Part shown: piece after piece, positions 25,950-34,202 of the stretch | Layout of the letters: every line of letters starts with the position of its first letter | Position numbering within the stretch: the stretch's first letter is position 1 | From: Bradyrhizobium barranii subsp. barranii | Lineage (GTDB): Bacteria; Pseudomonadota; Alphaproteobacteria; Rhizobiales; Xanthobacteraceae | Direction of reading: 5' to 3' | Assembly (NCBI RefSeq): GCF_017565645.3 | Contig: NZ_CP086136.1 | Coordinates: 4,819,501 to 4,883,500 of the forward strand | Length of the DNA: 64,000 bases | Program-made: the position numbers and the translations under genes | The notes under the pieces: model-generated | What the model saw: only the letters and a program-made list of their open reading frames with translations | What the model was told of the DNA's origin: nothing | Database searches by the model: none

Positions 25950-27137
25950 TCAACGCCCAATCTGATGGGCGGCGCTCAACAGGTCGTCAAAGGTTCCCGG
26001 CATGACGTGGCGATAGGTCTTGCGGATGGTCGCCACGGAGACGCCGCAGTAGAGGCTGACCTTCTCAATATCGACGCCCTGATCCAGATACCATGTGATT
26101 GCTGCGTGGCGCAGGGTGTGGCGGAGGACCTTCTGTTGCTTGTCCTCAGTCGCCAGACCGGCGCGCTCCACCACGCTCTCCCAGCCCTCCCGGATCGTCA
26201 CGACGGGCTTGCCGTTGAACTCGATGACGGCGCGCTGGGAAATGCCCAGCCGCTGCCAACGCCGCATATGGGCCAGTAGCCGGGGCGGGATGGGGACCGT
26301 GGGCTGCCGCTTGGAGGTCTCCTTCTTGTCGTCGGGCTTCCGCCTGAAGATACCCTTCTCCAGGTCAACGTAGCCGCGTCCGATCGTCGGAATGGTCGCG
26401 GCCCCGCAGATGTCGCCATTGCGGGAGCCGGTGTAGAGGCCGACCAGGATGTACCGGGCGATGTGCCGCGAGGTGTGGCGTCCCTTGCTCCCTGGCAGCT
26501 TTGTTTCCTTCCGTCCCCGCCACGCTGCCCAGAGCAGCCTGGCAGCCTCGGACCGCGTCAACCACCGGATACGGGACTCGGGAGCGTCGGGCAGGACCGG
26601 GCTGAACTGGGTGACGACGCCGCCAACCTTGTGCTTGAAGTACCGGTTGATGGCAGCGGCAAGAAACTTCAAGTCACGATAGGCCGCAACGGGGGCATGT
26701 TCGCCGGTGTCCACATTGGTCCTGACACCTTCAACCATCCTGATGACGTGGCGCGTCCGCTCAGCCGCATAGCGTTCCTGTAGCTCGCCGTTCAGATCGC
26801 CGACGACCCGATGGCCGAACCAATTGCCCATGTTCTGGCAGACCGCGATCAGTTCTTTCTTCCTGTGCTCGTCCAGGTGCCGCTTCGCAGCAATTCGGGT
26901 CATCTCCACAGCGAGGATGTCGGCTATCTTGACCTCATTGGGACTACCTGACCGGATTGCCTTGGCCGGGTCGTGCTTGGCGAGGATGTACTCTGCAAGC
27001 TTCGCCTCAGCCTGTTCGCGGTCGCGTTCATCGCATCGAGTGCTGACGTTTTTTGCCCCGTCTCGGATGATCCATTTTGGGGTACGGCCTTCTCCGGTTT
27101 GAAGCTCAAGTCGGGGGCCTTTGCTACGACGCGGCAT
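25950..27137 (-). CDS. Tyrosine site-specific integrase
   Basis: A 395-residue phage-type integrase that would catalyse integration and excision at the att sites. Catalytic residues visible are Arg239 (LYTGSRNGDIC), His340-x-x-Arg343 (HTLRHAAITW) and the nucleophile Tyr375 (KTYRHVMP). The N-terminal ~180 residues hold arm- and core-binding domains. Translation runs toward attL. Its first 214 bases overlap the 3' part of the excisionase-like gene in another frame. The frame is intact, so the enzyme may be functional. Confidence 0.93.
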   Translation of the reverse strand: MPRRSKGPRLELQTGEGRTPKWIIRDGAKNVSTRCDERDREQAEAKLAEYILAKHDPAKAIRSGSPNEVKIADILAVEMTRIAAKRHLDEHRKKELIAVCQNMGNWFGHRVVGDLNGELQERYAAERTRHVIRMVEGVRTNVDTGEHAPVAAYRDLKFLAAAINRYFKHKVGGVVTQFSPVLPDAPESRIRWLTRSEAARLLWAAWRGRKETKLPGSKGRHTSRHIARYILVGLYTGSRNGDICGAATIPTIGRGYVDLEKGIFRRKPDDKKETSKRQPTVPIPPRLLAHMRRWQRLGISQRAVIEFNGKPVVTIREGWESVVERAGLATEDKQQKVLRHTLRHAAITWYLDQGVDIEKVSLYCGVSVATIRKTYRHVMPGTFDDLLSAAHQIGR

Positions 27138-27340
27138 GATGCGCGGAACTCCTCAATTGCATTCAACGTGACGAAGGATTTTCCAGCAAAAAACTCGTGG
27201 GTGATCTTGCCTGAGACCACGAGTCGCCTCAACGCCGAGACTGACATCGAGCCATCGGGAAAAGCGAGACGTGCGGCTACATCCAGCCGGAGGGGGGTCG
27301 TCGCGGTGATGATACCGACATCAGAGTTTATGGTCGTCAT
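26924..27340 (-). CDS. Excisionase-like small DNA-binding protein overlapping the integrase
   Basis: A 138-residue protein with a likely winged-helix/MerR-like N-terminus (LDVAARLAFPDGSMSVSALR then KITHEFFAGKSFVTLNAIEE). This is a pattern I associate with helper proteins beside integrases in rhizobial islands. The C-terminal half is Ser/Thr/Arg-rich and lies entirely over the integrase 5' end, a 214-base out-of-phase overlap. Its position argues for a role in excision directionality or integrase control. The function is inferred from context. Confidence 0.7.
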   Translation of the reverse strand: MTTINSDVGIITATTPLRLDVAARLAFPDGSMSVSALRRLVVSGKITHEFFAGKSFVTLNAIEEFRASCRVVAKAPDLSFKPEKAVPQNGSSETGQKTSALDAMNATANRLRRSLQSTSSPSTTRPRQSGQVVPMRSR

Positions 27341-27410
27341 TTGCCGTAAGCCAACATGGGGTCGGGTGGTGAATTATGGGGGTGCTGTTCTTCGTGAGTC
27401 CACGCGAACG

Positions 27411-27445
27411 AAAGCAAAACGCCCCCGGCTACATCGACCGAGGGC
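27411..27445 (-). terminator. Terminator-like hairpin before the excisionase gene
   Basis: On the minus strand GCCCTCGG and CCGGGGGC pair with one G-T wobble around a 9-base loop, followed by GTTTTGCTTT. It lies downstream of the 87-aa gene and would separate it from the excisionase-integrase unit. Confidence 0.55.
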
Positions 27446-27480
27446 GCTGCAAATGAAATCGGTGGTCGGATAACTGAGTT

Positions 27481-27744
27481 TCAGCAGGCACCGCGGGAGT
27501 ACTGTACATCTAGATCGACTTCTCCGACTGGATCGTTCTCCCACTCGCGCCGCCATCTCGGTGCACCGCTCTCATCCGCAAGCCCGTGCGACCTGCCGAT
27601 GACGCATGGCAGCCACAGTGCATCGATACCGGCCTTGAGCCGCCTCAGGTCACGCGAGAGGATCTTGAAGGCCTCAGGCTCATTCGGATCGAACGCGACG
27701 AAGCGACCCTTTTCTCTGGTGACGCTGTAGCTGCGATAGTGCAT
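27481..27744 (-). CDS. Hypothetical protein (87 aa)
   Basis: It starts MHYRSYSVTREKGRFVAFDP with an AAAGGA ribosome binding site; an in-frame start ten codons earlier has none. The N-terminal half has a mixed strand/helix pattern (AFKILSRDLRRLKAGIDALW) and the C-terminus is acidic. The family is not recognised. It is followed by a terminator-like hairpin and precedes the integrase unit, so it may be an accessory gene of the element. Confidence 0.6.
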   Translation of the reverse strand: MHYRSYSVTREKGRFVAFDPNEPEAFKILSRDLRRLKAGIDALWLPCVIGRSHGLADESGAPRWRREWENDPVGEVDLDVQYSRGAC

Positions 27745-27892
27745 CGGAGTCCTTTGCGTGTTTACGTGCGACACCGTGGCGAAGGTCGCATTTGCTTACA
27801 AGGGCGTTGCAATTTGCATTCAGGCAAACGGGAGAGCCATCACAGCGAGGTTACATCCGCCTGCACAGTGATGACTCTCTCCTCCCAAAGGG

Positions 27893-29434
27893 TCAGGTGT
27901 ATTCGGACTCGCTGTCGTGGGTGCGCCAGTTCATCTGCTCGTCGACCCGGCGCTGGACCAGGTTGGCGAGGGCTTCCGGATCGTGGCTGTTGCCGTTGAT
28001 GTGGATCGCGACAGAGCCGCGGCCAGCACCACCGAAGTCGCCCCTCATCGGGACGCCAGACTGCGGAGCAGCAGGAACGTTCTGGATCGCATCAGCAGGC
28101 GTTGGCACCTGACTGATGGGGTTGCCGCGACGAACCATCAGGTTCCTGTCGGCATCGATCCAGCGCTCGCGGACGGCGTCACCGTCGTTCCCGGCCAGCA
28201 TCTTGATTTGCAGCCGGCCGTTACGCATGCGGGTCTCGCCAGTCGCGAGGCCAACGTGACCACCGGGTTGGTTGTAGCCGAGCCCGTGCGTTTGCAAGAG
28301 CACGTCATTGCGCCTGACATCGGACGGGTTGATCGCGGAGCCCCATTTTTGGAAGCTGTTCGCAACCGCGCTGCCCGTGCCCTTGCCGCCGACATCCGCC
28401 AGCGCCCGGTTCACGAAGCGACTGCACCAGGCGTTTGACTGGCCCCGAACATCTGCACCGAGATAGGACGCCAGCACCTTGGCGTCGCTGTACTCGTTCA
28501 TGCCGAGGTACTTTTCACCAGCACTGACAGCGTCACCGGCGCCAGCGCTGCCGACGCCACCGGACAGAACATTCATCTGTTTCGAGACGCCGGACTGCCA
28601 GCCACTGTTCAATCCGCCCGGATCATTCGTCGCACCGACTGGCGCATATCGTTTAGCCATCGCGCCAAGGTCTCGGCCTGCCGCGTTGTAGTTCTTCGCG
28701 ACGGTGCGCCCGGCAGCGTCGATGCCGGCGTCGATGCTCGGAAACGCGAGCTTCGTTCGCGAGCCGGTCTCCGGGTTCATGAGACCGGCGACGTTGTTGT
28801 AACGGGTGTTCGCCCCGTTGCCGGTCTCGTGCGCGATCACGCCCGCGAGCAATGCGGGCGGGATGCCGTTCGCGTTGGCGGCTGCAACGATCTGATCGTA
28901 TTTGCCCGCAAGCGCTGTGCCAGCGAACTTCCTATCGAACGACGCCTTGTCGAGGCTGCCCGCTACTCCACCGCTCCCGTTGAAGCTCGGCACGCTGTTC
29001 GTGAAAGACGAACGGACCTTCTTCGCGGTGGAGTCCCAGGAGCCGGAAGCGCCACTGCCGGAAGATCCATCTGTCCATGATCCGGAAGCGCCATGTCCGC
29101 CGTCCGTGCCTTCCCCGCCGATAGGAGAGAGGCCGATCCAGCCACGCACCTTGTTTATCATGGACAGCGCGACGTTTTTGATTGCATCGACGATGGAGAC
29201 GAACGCGGTAAACATCTTGTCCGCGACCCAATCGAGCGTTTTCTTCAACGCAACTACTGAAGCGATAAAGAGAGCAAATGGACTGCTCAGCAGCGCCATC
29301 GTTCCGGCGAGCAGCAACAGCAAGGGATTGATGACGATCAGCGACGTCGCGAGGACAGCGAGATTGGCGACAAGCTTGCCCGTGCTCTCCGGGTCGCTGC
29401 CAGTCAGGCGCCGGACGATGCTGAAGGCGGACAT
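27893..29434 (-). CDS. Tape-measure protein C-terminal part with lysozyme and CHAP-like domains
   Basis: It has a hydrophobic stretch (about 20-70) and a Gly/Ser linker. A muramidase-like domain follows (residues ~165-285: KYDQIVAAANANGIPPALLA, GVIAHETGN). Then comes a CHAP/NlpC-like peptidase domain (~295-430: WCSRFVNRALADVG, GGHVGLATG) and a tape-measure type C-terminus (DPEALANLVQRRVDEQMNWR). These hydrolases help a phage tail cross the cell wall. The frame is open 42 bases before the ATG and there meets the end of the upstream tape-measure frame, so the two were probably one gene before a frameshift. Standing alone it would still translate. Confidence 0.8.
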   Translation of the reverse strand: MSAFSIVRRLTGSDPESTGKLVANLAVLATSLIVINPLLLLLAGTMALLSSPFALFIASVVALKKTLDWVADKMFTAFVSIVDAIKNVALSMINKVRGWIGLSPIGGEGTDGGHGASGSWTDGSSGSGASGSWDSTAKKVRSSFTNSVPSFNGSGGVAGSLDKASFDRKFAGTALAGKYDQIVAAANANGIPPALLAGVIAHETGNGANTRYNNVAGLMNPETGSRTKLAFPSIDAGIDAAGRTVAKNYNAAGRDLGAMAKRYAPVGATNDPGGLNSGWQSGVSKQMNVLSGGVGSAGAGDAVSAGEKYLGMNEYSDAKVLASYLGADVRGQSNAWCSRFVNRALADVGGKGTGSAVANSFQKWGSAINPSDVRRNDVLLQTHGLGYNQPGGHVGLATGETRMRNGRLQIKMLAGNDGDAVRERWIDADRNLMVRRGNPISQVPTPADAIQNVPAAPQSGVPMRGDFGGAGRGSVAIHINGNSHDPEALANLVQRRVDEQMNWRTHDSESEYT

Positions 29435-29484
29435 GAGGCTTTCGCCCCAAGACTTGATGCCGGCAGCGAAGCCACGGCCCCCTT

Positions 29485-31095
29485 CTATGATGCAATCGTG
29501 CTAGGGCTGAACTGGCCTGCCAGCCAGTCGACCGCCTGGCCCCAATTTTTCAGTCCAAAGCCCTGAAGCAGTCCATCGGTGAGCGCTTCGAAGTGGTCCC
29601 TGATCGAGTCAAAGTTGAAGGTGTCCGCGTGCCGTAGGATGGCGTCAGCGATCTGCGTGAAGGCCTTGTCGAATCCTCCACCGATCTTCTCTTGTGCCAG
29701 CTTCGCTGCGGCCACGACACTGGCATATGCTCCCGACATGGATCTGACCGCCTTAAGTGCTGCCTTGTCGAGGAACCCCTTGTCGGTCGCGATATCTTGT
29801 TCGATCTGCTTCAGCTTGTCCTTAGCAAGGACGAGCTGCAAAATCTCATCGAACCACATCTCGCCGCCGAGGTCTTTCGCTACGCGAATGCGCAGCTTCT
29901 CCGGCAGCTTCGAGAGGTGGTCGAGGAGCTGATAGACGGACGCCAATGGGTTGTTGCGCATGGCCTGCGCCATTTCATAGCGCCCGCCAAAGCCGAGATA
30001 GGCAGCGGCTTCCTGCATATCCTTCGCCTTCTGCCCGTGCATCGTGTCCGCTGATCCGACGCCACCGATCAGATGGCTGATGAAGTTACCGGACTTGCCG
30101 GGCTGAATGCCGACGTCGATGGCCGTACCGACGAGGCCCGCGAGTTGTTCGGGAGTCAGCTTGCCGCCGGTCGTCGCGAGCGCGGACAGGCCCCGTTTCA
30201 TGCCCTCAACGATTTGGGTGCCGGTTGCCTTTGAATCCTTGTTGGCAATGGCAATCGAATTCGAGATCGAAGCGTATCTGTTCTTGTCGAACTGGATGAA
30301 GCTCGCGAGGCCGCCGAAAAGCTCGGCGGTTTCCTTCGCGGAAATGTCCATCGCAGTTTTGGCTTTGAGCGCGAGTTCGGTCGCATCCCCCAGGACTTGC
30401 TTGCCGATACCGGCCTTGCTCAACTCGGTCGCAACGCCGAGCGTTCCTTCGGCGCCGACGCCGAACTTGATACCGAGCCGGTCGAGCGACTCCTTGCGCA
30501 GCTTGCGGACTTCCTCGCTGGAGAGGTCGGCGAACATCTCGGCATTGGTTTCCGATTTTGCGATGTTCAGCCGTTCCCGAAACGCCGACGCGATGCCCCG
30601 GCCGATGCTTCGTTCCGCTGCGACCACGTCATGGCTGAGCTGGCGAACGGCCGATGCCGCGCCAACACCGAGGAACGTCCCGCCTGCGATCTTGCCAACG
30701 CTGGTGCCGCTTCCACGCGACGGGGATGCACCGGCAGAACCTCGCCTGCCGAGTAGCGCTTGATACGCGCGTTCATCCCGCATCAGCGCACCGTACATGC
30801 GGCTTGCGGACTTCTCCCGGTCCTGATCGGCTTTGGTCCAGGCGCTCCGGTATGACGCCGCCGCGCGTTCCGCGACATTGGTGAGTCCTCGCATCGAATC
30901 TGCGGCGGACTTGCTGGCGCGGGTCACGCCGTCGAGAGACTGGAATGCGGTCTTGCCAAGGCTGGAGAACTCAGCGTTGAAGCGTCTCGCGGATGCTCTG
31001 AGCGCGTCGATATTTTTCATGAGTCCCCGGAGGACCGGGGATGCGCTCTCGGTTGCCGATAGGGTTACGCTGACGTGAAGGGTTTCGTCGGACAT
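29485..31095 (-). CDS. Phage tail tape-measure protein, N-terminal part
   Basis: A 536-residue protein starting MSDETLHVSVTLSATESASP. It has a coiled-coil segment, a Gly-rich hinge (GKIAGGTFLGVGAAS) and the TP901-type core (ELSKAGIGKQVLGDATELAL, KAKTAMDISAKETAELFGGL). The tape-measure protein sets tail length and exits ahead of DNA. It ends abruptly at FSPSTIAS; the downstream frame continues the protein after a shift of one or two bases within a window of about 15 bases. No other tail-assembly genes precede it, which is odd for a working phage. Confidence 0.82.
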   Translation of the reverse strand: MSDETLHVSVTLSATESASPVLRGLMKNIDALRASARRFNAEFSSLGKTAFQSLDGVTRASKSAADSMRGLTNVAERAAASYRSAWTKADQDREKSASRMYGALMRDERAYQALLGRRGSAGASPSRGSGTSVGKIAGGTFLGVGAASAVRQLSHDVVAAERSIGRGIASAFRERLNIAKSETNAEMFADLSSEEVRKLRKESLDRLGIKFGVGAEGTLGVATELSKAGIGKQVLGDATELALKAKTAMDISAKETAELFGGLASFIQFDKNRYASISNSIAIANKDSKATGTQIVEGMKRGLSALATTGGKLTPEQLAGLVGTAIDVGIQPGKSGNFISHLIGGVGSADTMHGQKAKDMQEAAAYLGFGGRYEMAQAMRNNPLASVYQLLDHLSKLPEKLRIRVAKDLGGEMWFDEILQLVLAKDKLKQIEQDIATDKGFLDKAALKAVRSMSGAYASVVAAAKLAQEKIGGGFDKAFTQIADAILRHADTFNFDSIRDHFEALTDGLLQGFGLKNWGQAVDWLAGQFSPSTIAS

Positions 31096-31794
31096 TTTTT
31101 AGTTGATCTCGTTGTAGTTGGGTTCTGCCGGGGAGCGCAGAGAAAAGGGCCTTTTGGGCGCTGCGCTGGAAAAGCGGTTTCGAATGTGCCCGTCAGATTA
31201 TTTTGACGGGGTGGGGTCATGCGGATGAACCTCCCGAACGGACGGGCCGGGGGCGTAAGTCCGCTTTTTGTTGGTGGCTAAGAAATTCGGCTTTACCGAT
31301 ATGAGTACCTATGCCGCACAAAAATCTCGCCTTCACCCCTCCCACGCTCGCGAGCGCTGGGAAACCTTCGCAGCCCGTGCAGCGGCGAGGATGATGATGG
31401 TGGTGGTGCTCCGGCAGAAGATGACGCGAGAGAAGCCCTGGCCGTGGCCGCGTCGACTGTCACCGTGACGAACGGTCGGCGCTGGGGGCGACCCGTCGAG
31501 TCCATGGCAGCCACGGGCCAGCATTCTCTCAGTTGCAGGGGCAGACGGTTTCACTGGCTTGTATGACTGACGGCCGCCACGCGAGCGGGACGCTGGCGGA
31601 CGGCTGAGCCGCTGGCTGTCGATCGAAGGAGCACCACCGTGGCCGTGCCTCTCGGCGCCCTCTCGCCATGGCGCGCGGCCAGCACAGGGGCCGGGCAGGG
31701 CCACCGCGCGGCGCTGGTGACCAAGGCCAGGAGCCTAGTTCACTTTGGGTATATCCCAGCAGTACCGGCTCAAAGGTTCTGGAAAATAATTCTT
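31096..31794. other. Intergenic stretch without a supportable gene
   Basis: Upstream of the tape-measure gene, where tail-assembly genes are expected. Short frames exist on both strands but none has a ribosome binding site plus protein-like composition. A short minus-strand frame ending PAEPNYNEIN just before the tape-measure start might be the C-terminus of a lost tail gene. The segment looks like deletion debris between the tail gene and the resolvase. Confidence 0.5.
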
Positions 31795-31841
31795 GAACCA
31801 CTCAAACAGAACTCGTATAAGAGAACCACTCAAACGGAACT
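31795..31841. repeat. Direct repeats before the resolvase (res-like or operator)
   Basis: Two 19-base direct repeats with one mismatch (GAACCACTCAAACAGAACT and the same with G for A at position 14), 28 bases apart start to start. They end 12 bases before the resolvase start codon. Direct repeats at this spot are candidates for resolvase-binding subsites or an autoregulatory operator. Confidence 0.65.
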
Positions 31842-31852
31842 AGGGGCTTCCA

Positions 31853-32479
31853 ATGTTCGTTCGTGCATATCTTCGGGCCAGCACTCAGGATCAGGATGCG
31901 AACCGGGCGGAGGGCCAGTTGAAAGCCTTCGCCAAGGATCACGGACTTAAGATCGCCGCGTGGTATCGCGAGAACGAGTCTGGCACGAAGCTTGATCGGC
32001 CGGAGTTGTTCAAGCTGTTGTCCGACGCGCAGGAGGGCGACGTGCTCTTGATTGAGCAAGTTGATCGGTTGAGCCGGCTCGACGAGTCCGATTGGAAGAA
32101 ACTCCGGGCGATGATCGATGCCAAGGGTGTCCGCATCGTCGCTCTTGATCTGCCAACGTCACACCAATTCATAGGGGCTAACGCGGATAGCTTCACTGGC
32201 CGCGTTCTGGCGGCTGTGAACGGCATGGTGCTCGACATCCTGGCCGCGACCGCGCGGAAGGATTACGAGGACAGGCGCCGCCGTCAGTCGCAAGGAATTG
32301 CCAAGGCCAAGACGGATGGGAAGTTCAAGGGGCGGCCTGAGAACGTGGATCGCAATGCCGGCATCGAGGGGATGCTGAATTCCAAAATGTCCTGGGGCGA
32401 TATCCAGAAAGCGACTGGATGCGGCCGGGCGACGATTGCGAAGATCGTCAAACGCATGAAGGATCAGAAGGCGGCCTGA
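31853..32479 (+). CDS. Serine resolvase/invertase family recombinase
   Basis: A 208-residue small serine recombinase. The N-terminal catalytic signature YLRAST has the nucleophile at Ser10, and EQVDRLSRL carries the active-site Arg region. A C-terminal helix-turn-helix reads SWGDIQKATGCGRATIAKIV. The length is that of the resolvase/invertase (Pin, TnpR) group. Near-identical direct repeats lie just upstream. It may resolve or invert DNA in the element; no inverted target pair was identified. Confidence 0.9.
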   Translation: MFVRAYLRASTQDQDANRAEGQLKAFAKDHGLKIAAWYRENESGTKLDRPELFKLLSDAQEGDVLLIEQVDRLSRLDESDWKKLRAMIDAKGVRIVALDLPTSHQFIGANADSFTGRVLAAVNGMVLDILAATARKDYEDRRRRQSQGIAKAKTDGKFKGRPENVDRNAGIEGMLNSKMSWGDIQKATGCGRATIAKIVKRMKDQKAA

Positions 32480-32483
32480 TCAA

Positions 32484-32774
32484 TCACCGGAACGCCCTGC
32501 ACGCATCCCCGCTGCGGAACGACCCGGACGGACAGGTCTTGCCCGGGATCACCGGGAAGGCGTGCGGCGTGTCCTGGTGCAGTGCCTCACAGAAATTGCC
32601 TTTGCCGACGAAGCCCGTAGGACAAGCGCCGGTGCGAGGGATACGTTCACGACCATCGCGGGTCGGTGTCGCATACGGGCTTTCGGCCAGAGCCGGCTTT
32701 GGAAGCATGGCGGGAGGCGCGACGATGGCGAGAGCCACCGCGAGGGCGTGCAGATTTGCGAGTCTCGTAATCAC
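32484..32774 (-). CDS. Small exported Cys-containing protein (96 aa)
   Basis: The signal-peptide-like N-terminus (LHALAVALAIVAPPAMLPKPALAE) is followed by a short mature region. That region has two similar Cys-pair motifs, CPTGFVGKGNFC and CPSGSFRSGDAC, which look like an internal repeat. It is convergent with the resolvase gene, four bases apart. The family is not recognised. Confidence 0.6.
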   Translation of the reverse strand: MITRLANLHALAVALAIVAPPAMLPKPALAESPYATPTRDGRERIPRTGACPTGFVGKGNFCEALHQDTPHAFPVIPGKTCPSGSFRSGDACRAFR

Positions 32775-32849
32775 CGGGTGTCGCGCCTCCCTATGCGAAC
32801 GGCAGCCTCTGGAGAGAGTGAGCTGAACCGCCGTTCGAACCTAGATGAT

Positions 32850-33137
32850 CTAGCCAGCCATCAGGACGTTATCACCTTGCAGCTCAGACAGCTTTGCGTC
32901 GATATCGGCCTGTTCCGCAAGTGCTGCTTCCAACTCAGCTCGCAACGCGAACACGTCAACCGACTCGAGCCGGTCCCGTGCTCTGGCGACTCGCTGATCA
33001 GCCGCAGTCTTGCGGTGGCGGAGATCGAACAAGTTCAATGCCACGCTGCGGGCAGCCCTGACACCGTCGTGAACTTGATACTGCTCCCCCTTCAGCCGAG
33101 CGGCCGTCTGGCGTGCGAGGATTCCAGGTCGTTTCAT
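32850..33137 (-). CDS. Hypothetical helical protein (95 aa)
   Basis: A basic N-terminus (MKRPGILARQTAARLKG) precedes a long charged helix (RLESVDVFALRAELEAALAE, then QADIDAKLSEL) with heptad spacing, so a coiled coil is likely. It sits 15 bases downstream of the next gene on the same strand, forming an operon with it and the RHH gene. The function is unknown. Confidence 0.6.
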   Translation of the reverse strand: MKRPGILARQTAARLKGEQYQVHDGVRAARSVALNLFDLRHRKTAADQRVARARDRLESVDVFALRAELEAALAEQADIDAKLSELQGDNVLMAG

Positions 33138-33152
33138 TTTCGTCGCTTTCTT

Positions 33153-33554
33153 TTATTTTTGGGCAGCGCGGCGGCGCTCTTCCATGTGTTGGCGGGTGAC
33201 ACCGGTATATCGGGCGAGATCCGCATCCGTGATCCGGGCCTGCTTCCGGCTCGCTGCGACCTCAACCATCATCGCTACGGTCAGGTTGCCGACCGGTCGT
33301 TCGATCGTCTGGCCGTCGCCCTGACTGACGAAGAGGCGCTTGCTCTCTGCGTCGGCATAGAGCGCTCTCAACTCATCGATCAGCGGCTTGCCATCGTGCG
33401 AGACGACGCCATGTCCAAGCACAAGGCCCGTCGAGAACCGTGCTGACAGTGCGTCAACGCCTTCCGGCGTGAGTAAGGGCAGGCCGTGCTCCTGAAGAAG
33501 TCCCTTGAGGACGACGGCGGCGTTTGCCTGTCCCTGGATTGAGAGGACGCTCAT
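33153..33554 (-). CDS. Hypothetical protein (133 aa) coupled to an RHH gene
   Basis: It starts MSVLSIQGQANAAVVLKGLL. The ATG overlaps the TGA of the RHH gene as TGATG, so translation is coupled. The C-terminal region (ITDADLARYTGVTRQHMEER) looks like a helix-turn-helix or recognition-helix pattern, so it may bind DNA. The frame is open slightly upstream, but the coupled ATG is the natural start. The family is not recognised. Confidence 0.65.
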   Translation of the reverse strand: MSVLSIQGQANAAVVLKGLLQEHGLPLLTPEGVDALSARFSTGLVLGHGVVSHDGKPLIDELRALYADAESKRLFVSQGDGQTIERPVGNLTVAMMVEVAASRKQARITDADLARYTGVTRQHMEERRRAAQK

Positions 33555-33739
33555 CACGCTGCCTCCCGGCGAAGAGCGGCGATCAGGGCGCGCCTGCACC
33601 AGCTTGAGCGATTGGGTGCGGATGGATCATCGACCTGTGCAGCCCGGTCGATGTGTTCAACCAGGACCGCCGGCAGTAACATCGTGACGTGCTTCATGGG
33701 GCTCGTCACAAATTCGTGGGCGTCGAACTTAAGTTTCAT
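33554..33739 (-). CDS. Ribbon-helix-helix-like protein (61 aa)
   Basis: Residues ~16-58 follow the RHH pattern: a beta strand (HVTMLLPAVLVEHIDRAAQV) and then NRSSWCRRALIAALRREAA, where the Ser/Arg turn resembles RSEFIRxAI of CopG/MetJ-type regulators. It is the first gene of a three-gene unit and is coupled to the next by TGATG. A hairpin with a T-run sits directly before its ribosome binding site, suggesting attenuation or insulation from upstream transcription. Confidence 0.65.
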   Translation of the reverse strand: MKLKFDAHEFVTSPMKHVTMLLPAVLVEHIDRAAQVDDPSAPNRSSWCRRALIAALRREAA

Positions 33740-33751
33740 AGGTTCTCCAAA

Positions 33752-33784
33752 ACGGAAAAGCCCGCGTGCCGGGGGGCAGCGGGC
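33752..33784 (-). terminator. Leader hairpin with T-run before the RHH gene
   Basis: On the minus strand GCCCGC and GCGGGC pair around a 13-base loop, followed by TTTTCCGTTTT and then the GGAG of the RHH gene. The layout is nearly the same as before the other RHH gene (35758-35937). Confidence 0.55.
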
Positions 33785-34202
33785 GGGTGAATTACGGTGA
33801 TGGATGGGCTAGGCAGCTCTCGAACGGGTCAAATGTTTGTTCATGTTTAGTTCTGCCATCGTCTGGTATTGCTAATCACGATATGATGGATGCGTCAAGT
33901 CAAAATTGATGCTTTTTTGCATGGCATTCATGCAAATTCAAATGGCCTTTTAATTCGGAGGCGACCCGCCGAGTCGGCGGACCTTTCCAAGCCCTAGTGG
34001 CTGACAGGTCAGGTCTATCAAGGAAGCCTGTGGAGAGGCTCGTGAACCGGGGCAAGTGTTGGGCGCCTCTCGTTCAAAATAACGGATGGAAGCCCGTTTA
34101 GGGGGCCTCAACTACCCTAAGGATCAGAAAGGCACGGCTCATGGACGACGCAGCACTGGAAGCTCTATCCACGGCTCGCCAGCGCAGTAAATTTTCTCCG
34201 TG
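33785..34202. promoter_or_regulatory. AT-rich control region with inverted repeat TTTGCATG-N5-CATGCAAA
   Basis: This stretch between two minus-strand genes is visibly AT-richer than its surroundings. At 33916-33936 it has a perfect 8-base inverted repeat, TTTGCATG GCATT CATGCAAA, a plausible operator for the RHH protein or another regulator. No gene with a ribosome binding site is visible. A promoter region or a replication-associated site are both possible. Confidence 0.5.

Noticed and set aside
31268..31468. Short plus-strand frame before the resolvase (starts MLVAKKFGF)
   Set aside because: The second half is Arg/Pro/Trp-rich noise, no ribosome binding site; not supportable as a gene.
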